Origin: Dipteronia dyeriana
Lineage: Eukaryota > Streptophyta > Magnoliopsida > Sapindales > Sapindaceae
Length of the DNA: 64,000 bases
Assembly (NCBI GenBank): GCA_032871835.1
Contig: CM065300.1
Span: 115,255,088-115,319,087, forward strand
Reading direction: 5' to 3'
The translations under genes were made by a program, and so were the position numbers. The notes beneath the pieces were generated by a model. The model saw only the letters and a list, made by a program, of their open reading frames with translations. It was not told the DNA's origin and searched no databases. Positions 11,880 through 22,881 of the stretch are shown here, piece after piece (the stretch's first letter is position 1; the number at the start of each line of letters is the position of its first letter).

Positions 11880-11887
11880 TATTTATA
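11880..11887 (-). promoter_or_regulatory. TATA box of the two-exon host gene
   Basis: TATAAATA on the minus strand lies 71 bp before the ATG at 11809. That leaves room for a transcription start about 30 bp downstream and a 5' leader of roughly 40 bp, a normal plant arrangement. Confidence 0.55.
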
Positions 11888-12303
11888 GGGTTTCTTTTAG
11901 TAATTAAATAATTATAACAACCTAAAACAAGAACTTCATCACTATTTTTAAGGTTTATTTTATTGGTAGCATGTGCTCTTTGGATTAGGAATCCAAAGAC
12001 AAATTAAAAGCAGATGTCGGCTAAGTGCAGTCTTTTCTTGTCTCCTTTTTCTCTTTATTCTTCTTTCACTATCTTTAATTATTTGCTTAAAGTCAAATTT
12101 TAAGTGGGAATTTAAAAAAAAAAAACCAGTATCTTATGAACTTGTGTCTTAAGTTAAAGAAAAAAAAAACTTTTCATCGCAGAACTTTTATAAGAAAACT
12201 ATTCTGAGTATTTGACTATGTTGATATGTATTGTTTAAAAACAATATGATTCAAATCTATAAAAAGTTACAAACAAAAATAAAGGTTAGGGAATCGAGGT
12301 CCG
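11888..12303. other. Upstream region of the host gene, nothing recognised
   Basis: AT-rich sequence between the TATA box and LTR E. I see no reading frame or repeat shared with the rest of the window. It presumably holds the remaining promoter of the two-exon gene, cut off by LTR E about 0.5 kb upstream of the ATG. Confidence 0.4.
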
Positions 12304-13270
12304 TGTTTCATACAGTGTTTTTAAGATAATTTTACCGTATATAACACCGTATGTGTACAACGATTGTCTTTCAGGATCCAACGATTCAACAGGAGAAGTG
12401 CGAAACACAACCACTCTCAGTAAAATCAAATTAAATTCAAACTTATCAAGCACAGAAAGAGAAGAAGGAGAAGAGAGACCTAATACTCTTTTAATTTCGT
12501 GATTTTTAGAATGAATCTCATGAAGTGTAGACTGAGGTTTCTTATGTAACCGAAATCAAAGAGATTGATTTGGAAATTACCTAAAAGATTTATTCCTTAT
12601 TGATCATTGATTTTGATCACTTAGTAATAAAGTAAGTATCAGAATCCAAAATTGAACATTGATTCTGATCACTTAGTAATCAAGTAAGTATCAGAATCCA
12701 AAAAAGGAACCAACTATTTCCTTAATTTCCTTAACCAAAATAGAAAATAACTTTTTTCTTATCATTCATTTTAAACGTTTGACTTAGGAAAATTAATTAA
12801 TTAATTATTATCGATAAACTGATTTAGGAAAAATTAAATTCAAAATAGTAGTAAAAATTCGGTTGTACTGCCACGGTCCAACTGAAGCGGCATTCATGTA
12901 CACAGGTCGTGCCTACGTATGAGTCGTGCAATCAAAGGTTCGAGGTCCATGATTTGCACCCCCCGCCCCCTACACGTGCGAGAGAGAGCCTATATGCTAC
13001 ACATGTTGATAAGTTACTTTCACACAACTACTTATATACTACACATAAGTGTTTTACCCAACCAATGTGGGATGTATATTTCCCTACACAATGGGCTCAC
13101 TTTGAGAGAAAGTTTCTCATTCACCCATTATTCAATTTGTAAGTTTGAGTATACTATTTTGAAGCTCTCACGATGGAGAATTCGATTATACATTGATCTT
13201 TAATTTTCATGAAACTGATCATACTCAAATAATGCTCTCAAAATGCTTGTTTATCACAATTTTTCCAACA
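12304..13270 (-). mobile_element. LTR E with purine tract (3' LTR of a minus-strand element)
   Basis: The stretch begins TGTTTCATACAG and ends TTTCCAACA, so it has matching TG...CA ends. It is followed by ATCCCCCACAAGAATG, which on the minus strand is a purine tract (CTTGTGGGGGAT) ending exactly at the LTR start TGTTGGAAAAATTG. The right end is therefore firm; the left end at 12304 is inferred from the inverted ends only. Short frames inside (12909-13203) carry no motif. Confidence 0.6.
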
Positions 13271-13775
13271 ATCCCCCACAAGAATGAAAATTGACCTTGA
13301 AGACACGAGAGAAGACCTTTGTTAAGCTCAAATGGTCGAAACCTGCATAGGATAGGTAGGTATTATCCTTTTAAACTTCCCTTGTAAAGGCATGCGTACT
13401 TTACTGGCTAATCAGTATATGTGATATCCTTGAACTGCCATGCCGATTTATGTAAATGATAGCATACCTCACACAGACATCTTCCAAACTCAATTTGGTT
13501 CTCATTGTTATGTTCGTTTTGACCATGAACATGTGCCTGGTTGTGTGAGAGTCGCTGGTGAATATAGCCCTTCACTATTCTGTTTTAGAAGCGGCCCCAC
13601 TTCTCTCTCACATAGGTGATTTCTTAATTAAGAGTAACCCGCATTACCTCACTCGGATTTCTATGCTTGGAATTCTGACGCATAAGAATCAATAAAAGCA
13701 TAGTTTAACATTTCCCTTATGGGCATCATTGTTTCATCATAAGAACGGACTGAAGGGTAACCCTCACAGTGATCC
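13271..13775 (-). mobile_element. 3' internal end of element E
   Basis: This non-coding stretch lies between the purine tract of LTR E and family-A LTR A5, which begins at 13776. By position it is the 3' untranslated part of element E. The rest of E is missing. No frame or domain is visible. Confidence 0.45.
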
Positions 13776-14960
13776 TGTAGGGAAAAATCTCACAACGGAA
13801 GCAGAAAATAGAGTTTAGTATATTTGAAAAAAATTCCTTTAAAAAGAAGACCTTAACCCTTGATTAATTAATATATAATAAAAGTATTTTACTTTTTTTT
13901 GTGATGATTGAACTAGCATTGAATTGAACCCGTAAGATCTTCCAATCCAATTACGAATGTGAATCACTTATGAGTGTGAGCTCCCTTTCTTTGAATTGTA
14001 TACCCGAGGATGGAAATAAACAAAATCTTTTTCTTTTGTTAGTCACAATAATCCTCCTTGAAAAAACAAAGAAATTTAGGTTACTTATGAATTATCAATC
14101 TATTTGATTGAAACTCGCGTGAACCTTGATTCGATATTATACACTAAACCTTTTTATGTAAAGGTTGCTAGTGCACTGTTGAAAATAAAACGTTCTTTAT
14201 TCCTTTTTCTCTTAACCAAATTTTCATACACCTATCTTTAGAATTAGACGAATTTATCTAGAGTAAGAACCGGATTCTCTTTTCTCAAAATTCTCTCTTG
14301 GCCGAATTTTCACTCTTAGAAAATTAACTTGGCCGAAATCTCTCTTGATTTCATTAGAACTAGGGCTTGGCCGAATTCCTACATCGCAATATATATAGTG
14401 GCCAAAATCGTTGCCCTAATGTATTTAGGGTTGGCTGCCGAATTCCCTTGATGTCTTTTAAATGGTAACCAAAATCCTCTACAAAAGAGGATTTGTGTTT
14501 CCACAAAAGACTCCTATCAATCTTTTAGAATTCAAACCCCAATCCAACTCTTTAGTGTATTTGTGACTATATAAAAAACTTTCTAATTTGACCAATTGTC
14601 AAATAGAGTTCTGATAGATATCAAATACTTCCTAATTTGACTAGATAAATAAAATGAGCCAACAATAACATGACACTAGGAGACATTCTCCTACTAGGAA
14701 AAAGACTTTGACTTTTAATTAAACAATTAATTAATTTCTATTTAATTAAATAATAAAATAATAAATAATAAATTAAGCTATTTTATAAGCCCCAGCCACC
14801 CCAAGCCTGTACATGAGCCAAATATTTTTTTTTTTTCCATTTTATTAAATCCGTTGGACTTTAATAAATAAAGTCTACATGTGAAAGAAACAATATATTC
14901 AAAGAAACAAGTCCACATGCCTTGAATTAATATATCATTGCAATTTAGCAGCCCATTTAT
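13776..14960 (-). mobile_element. Family-A LTR, copy A5, truncated
   Basis: It begins TGTAGGGAAAAATCTCACAA, the reverse complement of the family-A LTR end. It then follows the order of A4 and A1, including the TTCAATCAAATTGATTG-type and CTTGGCCGAATT-type segments. Similarity fades near 14940-14960, at the point corresponding to about 1640 in A1, so the first 1.1 kb of the LTR is missing. The 5 bp on its left are GATCC; no matching duplication is seen on the right. Confidence 0.65.
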
Positions 14961-14965
14961 TAAAA

Positions 14966-15474
14966 TGTGCAAATTATATTCTCAATATATTAATTGAAAG
15001 CTTATCGCACCCACAAAACAATTCTAAACGGATTGTGCAACTAGAATTCCATGAAGATTCAGACTCGATCCACAAGATCAAAGAAACATGATAGAAGACA
15101 AAGACGACTTCAAGAAACAACTAGTTCCAATCAAACACTATCATCTTTCCTTATATGTAACAAGGATTAGGGTTCTATTCGCATATAAATAGATCCATAA
15201 TATCACTGTAAAACAAAAAAGAGAGGATATAGAATAGAGGGAACAGAAAAGAGAGGCAAGAGAGATCGAGTTGTGTAATTCTTTATTTAATAGTGGATTT
15301 GGCTTGGTTGTTCTTACAACCACCCGTGGATGTTTCTCCAAACACCGGAGTTGTACTACGTATACTCGTGTCTTAAATATATCAATTGCATTCTCTTTCT
15401 CTTTCTCTTTTAACAGGTCATAATCGAATCAAGCATTGTTGACTTTCTTACGAATCAAGAAATTGACGTCAACA
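14966..15474 (+). mobile_element. Copia-type LTR J, probably solo
   Basis: The segment contains GCATATAAATAGATCC near 15180 (a TATA box). The following region contains a CCGTGGATGTTTCTCC motif like those near the 3' end of plant copia LTRs, and it ends GACGTCAACA at 15474. A TG-start candidate is TGTGCAAATT at 14966. No primer site or purine tract adjoins it, and the 5-bp flanks do not match, so the boundaries are inferred. It abuts the broken end of K's 3' LTR fragment. Confidence 0.45.
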
Positions 15475-15870
15475 ATATATATGTCAAATATAAATATAAC
15501 AAAATCCCAACAAGTATTTAGTTACAAAAATCAAAGAGAAAAAAAAAAGATAATGAAACAAGCATGAAGGTCTTCAAGAATTCCAACTTTATCTTCAACT
15601 TCAAGAGATCCAAGTGTGCAACAATGATGGCTTGTTGAGAAATTGTGTGAGAGAGAGTTTGTGTGTTGGATGTGAGAGAGATATTATCTAAAAACCTCTA
15701 AATACTATCTAGATCTAAAAACTATATTATCTAGTGCTAAAAATATATATTTAAGACAAGAAAAGTGGTGTATTTATAGATAGGAATTTAGGGATTAAAA
15801 TGTGTTTGAAAAAGGACAAGTTTGCCCCTCTGAAATCTGTTAAAATTGGGAAATCCGCTGACTTGAATCG
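15475..15870 (-). mobile_element. Fragment of the 3' LTR of gypsy-type element K
   Basis: About 395 bp match 20307-20715 in the same orientation, from ATATGTCAAATATAAATA to GAAATTGGGAAATCC and the following CTTGAATCG. The match stops at both sides. The first roughly 390 bp of the LTR and the last roughly 500 bp are absent here. It is what remains of the second LTR of element K. Confidence 0.65.
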
Positions 15871-16994
15871 AAATATGCTCGATGAATCCACATTTTATGA
15901 GTGTTCTATGGAAAACAATGCTAATGATGTACTGAGATCACAATTTATGAACATATTTGAAGATTGTTTAAGAGTAGAAACATAATTTACCCTCAGAAAT
16001 GAACGCTAAGGCATACAAATCTTACACAGGTAATCTCCACTATTAATTCTAAAAATGATCACGGACCCTCATCCACTTAGAAACTAAGAGAAAGGGACTA
16101 AATTCACATTATGTGAAAAAAATTCTAGACTGAGAAGAAGTTAGCCAAGATTCAGCAATTAACACATGTGAATGACTCCTTAAAGGCACAACTCTAAACA
16201 TCTCATTAAAACAATTTACTCAAACATAGCTCATTTCGCAAAAAAATATGAAGATTTTGTTAAAAACACAAAGAAACAATATTCACAACACATACATCAC
16301 AAAAATGACACAAAGGTGTTAGTGTTCACACCCCCAAACCTAAACTCGACATTGTCCTCAATGTTGAAAAATTCAAGAACATGGACAAAGAGTTCCATCG
16401 GTTTGGAAATCCAGACACAAACATACTAATGCTTATATACAAATAATTACACACATACTAAATATATAACAAAAGACAAATTTTAAAAATTAATTAACAA
16501 AAACACCATGTGAAAGAAGCCTCTAAACATAGAGGAAAACATTCCAACAAAAACTGTCAACTTTCAAATTCGACCAATGTCTGCTTTTTAATGCATATTT
16601 TCATAGATGCTCAATAAAACTTGTTAAAATTTTGATACAAGAATATAGGCATGCAAATGAACACTTTTCATTCAGAAAATATTTCAAAAATCAACTTGAA
16701 ATAGTATGAAAATGGACGTCAAAAACAGGTCACGTGCAGCATTTTCAAAACAGGGCACACTCTTGACCTTCGGTCGAAGAAACACTCGTAACTTTTAAAC
16801 CACAGTCCATAATTTTACGTTCTTTATATCGTTAGAATAGTAACAAAAAAAGAGTTGAACGTACCATAGGCAGAATAATTTATTTCTTCACCAATTAGTA
16901 TAGTGTTTAAGAAATATTTTGTCTCAAAATTTCAAAAACATGGCACTTTCACAGGGATTTACAAAACTAAATATAAACACCTAAAATCTATTGA

Positions 16995-16997
16995 ACA

Positions 16998-17081
<84 letters not shown>

Positions 17082-17085
17082 TATA
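16995..17085. repeat. (AC)n-(AT)n compound microsatellite
   Basis: About 27 AC units run directly into about 17 AT units. The 63-codon frame across it (His-Thr repeats, then Ile-Tyr repeats) is an artefact of the repeat. Confidence 0.92.
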
Positions 17086-17229
17086 CCATCCTAATATCTA
17101 CCACTAATCACAAACAATATCCACACCCTTAAGCACATTTTCTAGCAATCCAAAAAGAATATCTCCCACATGTCATCCAATATCAATCAGTTGAGCTTAG
17201 GTTTAGATGATTTTACCTTATTGAAGACC

Positions 17230-17640
17230 GTGTCACTAACTCGGGAAAGTTCCTTTGACAGTTGCGCTGTAACTTCAAGTCGATTTCTACGACTTCGAAG
17301 TTTCAGTGTTTGGTCGTAGATGCATTCCAGTGACTTCTGTGATTTCATTTTACGAGTTCTTTCTAGCAGAACAATGTCGGCAACTTTTGCGAGTTTGTTT
17401 TGCTACTTTCTTCTTACAGTGACTAGTCTCGCAGATCTCTTATGTGACTTTCGTCTCACAGTCTGATTTAACAGTTCAATTCCAGAAGGTTCTGCGATTT
17501 GAATGATGAGACTTCATCTAGCAGAATACAATCGGTGATTTTTGCGGCTTCATTCTACGAATTCCTTCTCATAGTTGGATCTCGTATATCTATTCCAGTA
17601 GGTTCTGCGACTTTCTTCTCGCAAATCTCGAAAAATGGTT
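17230..17640. repeat. Degenerate interspersed repeat in element K
   Basis: Related phrases recur. TCTAGCAGAACAATGTCGG at 17364 returns as TCTAGCAGAATACAATCGG about 150 bp later. TCCAGAAGGTTCTGCGA near 17482 returns as TCCAGTAGGTTCTGCGA about 125 bp later. Variants of TCTCGCAGATCTC and TTCTACGA fill the gaps. It is a strongly diverged local duplication without reading-frame conservation. Confidence 0.55.
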
Positions 17641-18017
17641 GCTTTGAGGCCAAAATTTCATTGGTCCATGGATCACTTACCTTTAACCTTCTCACACAAA
17701 AATTCACACCAAAAACTAAAGAGTGTCAACCCCAAAACCTATTTCATTACATGCCCATATCATCATTTGCGATTAACCACAATTGCAACATGACAATGAG
17801 ATAAATAGAGGACTCAAAATTCTTAGCACTAACTAGTCAATGTTCAAAAGTTTAAAATAAAGTTGTTACACTTTAACATGTCTGTAAATGTAGACAAAAA
17901 ACAATTGTCCATTAAGTGCATCCCTTCCTTAAAGCTTTCAAATTCCTGCACATTAACAAACATATCAAAAATTTCATATAATACAAGCACTCAACCACCA
18001 TCAAAGATGGGTTGCTT

Positions 18018-19634
18018 TATCACAACATAGTCATTCTCACTTTTCTTGATCCAAGGGGTCCATTCCTCTTGAGTCCTTCTAGTTTGGTCTTATCAATCCG
18101 TATGGATTTAACAACTAACATTTTAGTCCTTGGACTCACATTTGTCACACGTTGCCATTTCATATTGGCACATTGAGGTCCAATATGACCTTTAATATGG
18201 CACTTGAAACAAATGGGATTAAAGTGAGAGCTTGAACCTCTTTGATTTGTTACGGCTTGCTTGGAAACTTGATTTATCTTGTCTTGGCCGACTTTGGAGT
18301 AGGTTTCTTAAGAACTTCTTGCATTGGTTGCTTGTCCTTCTTCTCTATATGTAAATGCGGGACTTGATTGCTATTCCTTTTGGCTTTCTTCTTCTTTGAT
18401 TTGTTGGGACTTGGTTTGGTGACCATGGCACAAGAAATTCCTTGACACAAGCCATGCTTATCTTCTTTCGAAAATGAGATCACTTCCTTTCTCTTTGCCT
18501 TCAACTCTTGCTTAGCCTTTGCAAGCTTTTCAAGGTGGTCAAGTTCCCTTCTCTTCATTATATCCAAAGCCTAAACTTTTTCTTCGATATCGGCTTGCAT
18601 TAACCACATTCTTTGAGCAAAGTCATCCTTAAGCTTTCAGTCTCTCTTAAGGATGAGTCCCTTTCTTTCTCAAGTGAATTGATTTTCATCTCTAAGTACA
18701 TATTTTGGCTTATCAATTCCTTATTCTCTTGTGCAACCTCTACTTCCTTTTCTTCTTTACCTCCTCTATCCTCTTCAAAATCCTCATCCAATATGAGCAA
18801 AAGTTCATCAAAGTATTCATCTACACTTTTTGAGGATTTCTCCGGTTCTTCGACCTCTTTGGAGAGTTCTTCCATTTTATTTGTTGTTAAATCTCTATCC
18901 CTTTCAAATGAGTCAACCTCTAAAATCAGGTCCATTTTTTGACTTATCAACTCCTTGTTCTCTTTGATCACCTCCCCTTTATCTACCTCTTTACCTTGCC
19001 TTAGCTCTTCTTCGAACTTGAATAAAACTTTACCAAAGTCACATTCTTTGCTATTTGAGGACTCAACCGAATTCCTTCCCTTTTCTAGTCTTAGCTCTTC
19101 TTCAACCCTTAACAAAACTTCACCAAGGTCACATTCCGAGCTATCTGAGGATTCCACTGATTTCATTCCGTCAACAGTGAGACAAAAAAAATTGGTTGAT
19201 TGATTTGTGGAGACTTGGAGGCTCTTTTTCTCTTCTTGCTCAATATGGTTCGGGGTATTCTTATCTCTCTCTTTTGCTAGATAGATCTTTCCCAACTCCC
19301 CCATTTGGGTTGTTTCTTTCTCTATGGATGCTTCCAAATCAAGCATTTGTTGGCCGATGATCGAGGGGTTACAATCATTGCTACAATGGTGGTCTTGCCA
19401 CTCTTGTTCATAACGTGCTTCGTGGATGTAGTTTTGATACTGATACATTGAGGGTAATTCTTCTTCCATTCCCAACCATTGCTCTATTGGAGGACAAAAG
19501 TCCATCATAGGTCCATTCCACCCACAAGGTGGATAAATCGTAGTCGGAGGATGCTCATGTTGTGATGCAAAAGTCCTCACTTCTCTTGTTAACTCGGCCA
19601 ACTGAGTAGCAAAAGCTGATTTGCCCTTCTCCAT
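18018..19634 (-). pseudogene. gag-like gene of element K, frameshifted, CCHC knuckle at the end
   Basis: The gene starts at the ATG at 19634, about 150 bp after the primer site, and first runs 344 codons to a stop at 18600. It then continues in a second frame (97 codons, 18567-18274) and a third frame that ends with a zinc knuckle at 18211-18170. The knuckle residues are CFKCHIKGHIGPQC, a perfect CX2CX4HX4C as in retroelement nucleocapsids. The 344-codon part is acidic, rich in Glu and Lys, and likely coiled. It contains two internal duplications: a block starting VESS.S.EC and ending VEEEL or FEEEL, and a block starting ENKELISQ. After the knuckle another frame shift leads to a short Trp-containing stretch (EEWTPWIKK). 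I infer a structural particle protein. At least two frameshifts make this copy inactive. Homology to a particular gag lineage is not established. Confidence 0.6.
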
Positions 19635-19773
19635 GTTGATCTAGAATCCTGAAAAAACCAAACAAAATCGACAAGAATAAAATCGAACATGATTGAATAT
19701 GAAAAATAAAAACGAAAACTAAAAATACTGAATATAAAACTAAGACTTAAAAATCTTGAAAGATAACGCTAAA

Positions 19774-19799
19774 CTTCCCTAGCATCGGTGCCAAAAACT
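19774..19799 (-). other. Probable primer-binding site of element K
   Basis: On the minus strand, AGTTTTTGGCACCGATGC follows the LTR end GCGTGTCA. It resembles the TTTGGCGCCGTTGCCGGGG primer sites of Tat/Athila-type Ty3/gypsy elements, with several mismatches. It fixes 19800 as the LTR end. Confidence 0.55.
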
Positions 19800-20734
19800 T
19801 GACACGCATAAAACGATTCTAAAATATATGAGCGTGTTTGTTTATCCGTAAGTGCACATATGGTTTGATGATCACGTAGCAGCAAGTATGATTCGTTCCC
19901 ACAAAAATGTATGGTACTTTAAGCTAATTCTAGGTCTTAGAATATATATACAATCTATTCACACAAATTACATACATGAAAAGTAAAATCGCGGTTATAG
20001 GACGGAAAGCTTCGAAACACAAATCAACTAAATAAAAGGCATGGATTCAAAAATTCAGTTAAACTAAATCAAGAGCAAAGCAAATAAAACTAAACTAAAG
20101 TCAATACAACTAAATCGACCTAAATCCAATTAACTACAACTATCACTAGAACGCAACAATTAAAATTAACAACTAATTCATGCAAAGATTAAAACTAAAC
20201 TACCTACAAGTACACAATCCAAATCTAACTAAATCAAAGCAAGCTAAACAGACTATAAAGCATGTAATTGAAGGCTCAAATAAAGAAATACATAAACTAA
20301 TTCTTATATATATGCCAAATATAAATACAAAAAAATCCCAACAAGTATTTAGTTACAAACTTTAATAGAAATCAAAGTGAAAATTAAAGAGAATGAAATA
20401 ACCTTGAAGGTCTTTAAGAATTCCAACTTTATCTTCAACTCCAAGAGATCCAAGTGTGCAACAATGGTGGCTTGGTGAAAAATTGTGTGAGAGAGAGTTT
20501 GAGTGTTGGATGTGAGAGAGATATTATCTAAAAACCTCTAAAAACCATCTAGATATAAAAACTATATTATATAGTGCTAAAAATATATATTTAAGACAAG
20601 AAAAGTTGTGTATTTATAGACGGGAATTTAGAGTTTGAAATAGGTTTGAAAAAAGACTAGTTTGTCCCTTTGAAATTTGCTGAAATTGGGAAATCCATCG
20701 ACTTGAATCGGGTCGAGCGCTGGCGGGTCGAGCA
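19800..20734 (-). mobile_element. 5' LTR of element K, 3' portion
   Basis: This part of the LTR runs from the K primer site up to the insertion point of element B1. Its missing 5' portion lies at 29222-29580 on the far side of B1. It includes the segment shared with 15475-15870 and a CTATATTATATAG-type AT-rich stretch. The joined LTR would be about 1.3 kb, close to the 1308-bp LTR of element G. Confidence 0.65.
20730..20734. other. Left target-site duplication of B1 (GAGCA)
   Basis: GAGCA precedes the B1 LTR start at 20735, and AAGCA follows its end at 29217-29221. Four of five bases agree. I read this as a normal duplication with one later substitution. Confidence 0.6.
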
Positions 20735-22738
20735 TGTTAGGATTTATGCCCTAAGCATGTAATTTGTAAATGGATTTATGAAGTAAATAAAAAGAAAGGT
20801 TCAATTCATTCTTGTTATGTTATTTTTTTTTATAAACTTGTGTACATATTAACATCTTGAATTGCCGGATGTAATCTCGAACTGTGTATATAAGTGTCAT
20901 ATACGGATGGATACAGTAAGAGACGTGCAATCTAAAGAGTCCATAGATAGCAAATAAAGTTGGGTACTTTATTTGTGGTTAATCTATAGCTGCGGTCCAT
21001 TCTGTAATGTACAGTGATTCTATCCTGAATCATTCATATGAGATATGGGAATAAAGGCACCTTGTATGATGTGATCATATAGGACTGGGCCATGATCTAT
21101 ATGAATCTCACATCAAGATCCGTTTACTGATGAGATTCATATATATCAACTAATGATGGCTATATGTGGGTGATCTTAATCCTAAGTGTCTTATCGACTC
21201 CTTCAGGTTAGATCGTGGTCTTTGATATACCATGGGTGAGGTTGGATGTATTTTTTGATCAATATACTCCGTATGTTGGGATTGCATTTTGGCTTGTGGA
21301 TGGGAAGGTTTGTACACAATAGTGGAATCCACTCCTTCTTATGAGAAGTAGATGGTAGTTCCTTTAATGGTTGATTCGGGGCTTGGACAATATGAGCGTT
21401 CTCCTAATTCTGTGAGGAAATAGGATTTATTGTCCATTAGAGAATCAATGGTACTTAAAGGATATATGTAATTAGAGGGGTATAACGGATATTTTGACCC
21501 ATCTCTAATTATGAACTACTGTGGAGGATTGCACCATATGTAATAGCTATATCGATGGACACTGAGTTGTATCGGTCTGTGTAAAAACGTCTGCAGTTGA
21601 GAGAGTGCAGCTTCGGTTTTTAGTGGAATAACACCGGAGTTAATAATCAAGAAATATTAATTAAAGAGTTTAATTAATGATTCTGAGGATTATTGGAGCT
21701 CAAAATACTGTGGGTCCATTAGGTCCCCTTGCTAGCCCGATCGATTTAGATAATAAGGGTCACGATTAATTAAATGGATTATCCAGTTAATTGTGTTACG
21801 AAAAGGACACGTATTTATTCAGAAATTAATTAAATAATGAGATTATTTAATTAATGAATAATGGTGATTAAATAAATTAAATAATGAGATTATTTAATTA
21901 TGTTATTAATCACTAAATGGAGGCTGTATGTTGATAATTATTTTTGAATAAAATAAGATAATATTATTATTTTATTTTATTAAATTAAATATTTTATTTT
22001 TGAATTTAAATAGTTTGAATTTAAAATTAAAATCAAATAAAAGATATGAGATATTTTTTATTTGAAAGTTTTTAAAAATCAAATATAGATTTGATTTAAT
22101 ATTTAAATATTATATATGTGATATAAATTATTTACAATAATAAAAAAAAGGTGTTGTGCTTGTCACGCACAACACAGCTTTTTATATATATCGACAAAAA
22201 AAAGAGCATAAGGTGGTTTTTGGGTGTTAGTTAAAACCCATTAATGAAAAAGAAAAATAAAACCACTTTTGTTTTTGTGTGTGTGTGCAAATCGTTGTAC
22301 AAAGGAAAAAATAATAAAAATAAACTACTTTTATTTTAACTACTAGAAGTGTTCTAGGTAGTTTTTTTTCTTTAAGAAGAAAGAGTTTCTTCGTTCGTTT
22401 CTCTCTTTTACACCCTCCATCCTAAGTTTTTGAGAACCGTGACGTATCCACACGCAGTTACTAGTCCCGGGAATAGCTAGAAAGATCAGTGGTACAGACC
22501 ATGAGCATATTGAAAAGTGAAGGAGCCTCCAAACGTTGGTAAGCTTATTGATATACTTTTTATTATTGATTACAATTTCCTGTATTTACATATATATTTT
22601 ATTAATGTAATATTTTTTATATGTATTTGTTCCGAAAATAAATACGATCCTAAGTTCACTGGTCTCAGATACAGAATACGATATGTATAAAAAGTTTTTA
22701 AACCCCGTTTCCGTTGCGTGACCAACGGGGTTCTCACA
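20735..22738 (+). repeat. 5' LTR of B1
   Basis: It starts TGTTAGGATTTATGCCC and ends GGGGTTCTCACA, directly before the primer site. It matches 27153-29216 throughout. It contains two AT palindromes near 21825-21899. Confidence 0.88.
21825..21899. repeat. Pair of AT palindromes in LTR B1
   Basis: At 21825-21855 two 14-base arms (ATTAATTAAATAAT and its exact complement) flank the spacer GAG. At 21875-21899 two 11-base arms (AATTAAATAAT and complement) flank the same spacer. The first is kept in the 3' LTR near 28245; the second has a change in each arm there. Confidence 0.8.
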
Positions 22739-22740
22739 AT

Positions 22741-22753
22741 TGGTATCAGAGCC
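22741..22753 (+). other. Primer-binding site of B1
   Basis: TGGTATCAGAGCC follows the LTR end after two bases and is the standard plant initiator-methionine tRNA primer site. Confidence 0.9.
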
Positions 22754-22847
22754 AATTTTTTTTTCGGAACAGGAAATTGTTTTCGATGCTCCTGTATGTA
22801 TGATTGTGTAGGTACGATTTAAATTGACTGTATGATATTTTTGTATG

Positions 22848-22881
<34 letters not shown>

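Larger units (their letters stand above)
15871..18017 (-). mobile_element. Non-coding 3' internal region of element K
   Basis: No coding domain is visible in this 2.1 kb, where a normal Ty3/gypsy element would carry protease, reverse transcriptase, RNase H and integrase. On the minus strand, 16370-16318 reads as a signature (TGAGGACAATGTCGAG, then GGTTTGGGGGTGTG) that follows pol in many plant Ty3/gypsy elements. The region also holds an AC/AT microsatellite and a degenerate repeat, listed separately. A 61-codon plus-strand frame at 15800-15985 crosses the LTR-fragment boundary and is not called. Confidence 0.5.

Noticed and set aside
15800..15985. 61-codon frame spanning the K LTR fragment edge
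   Set aside because: The first part is LTR sequence shared with 20650-20715. The second part has no recognisable domain, so it is a chance fusion.
16903..17094. 63-codon frame with His-Thr and Ile-Tyr runs
   Set aside because: Produced by the AC and AT microsatellite.
18613..19203. Ser-rich plus-strand frames of 109 and 82 codons
   Set aside because: They are antisense shadows of the Glu/Lys-rich gag-like gene of element K.
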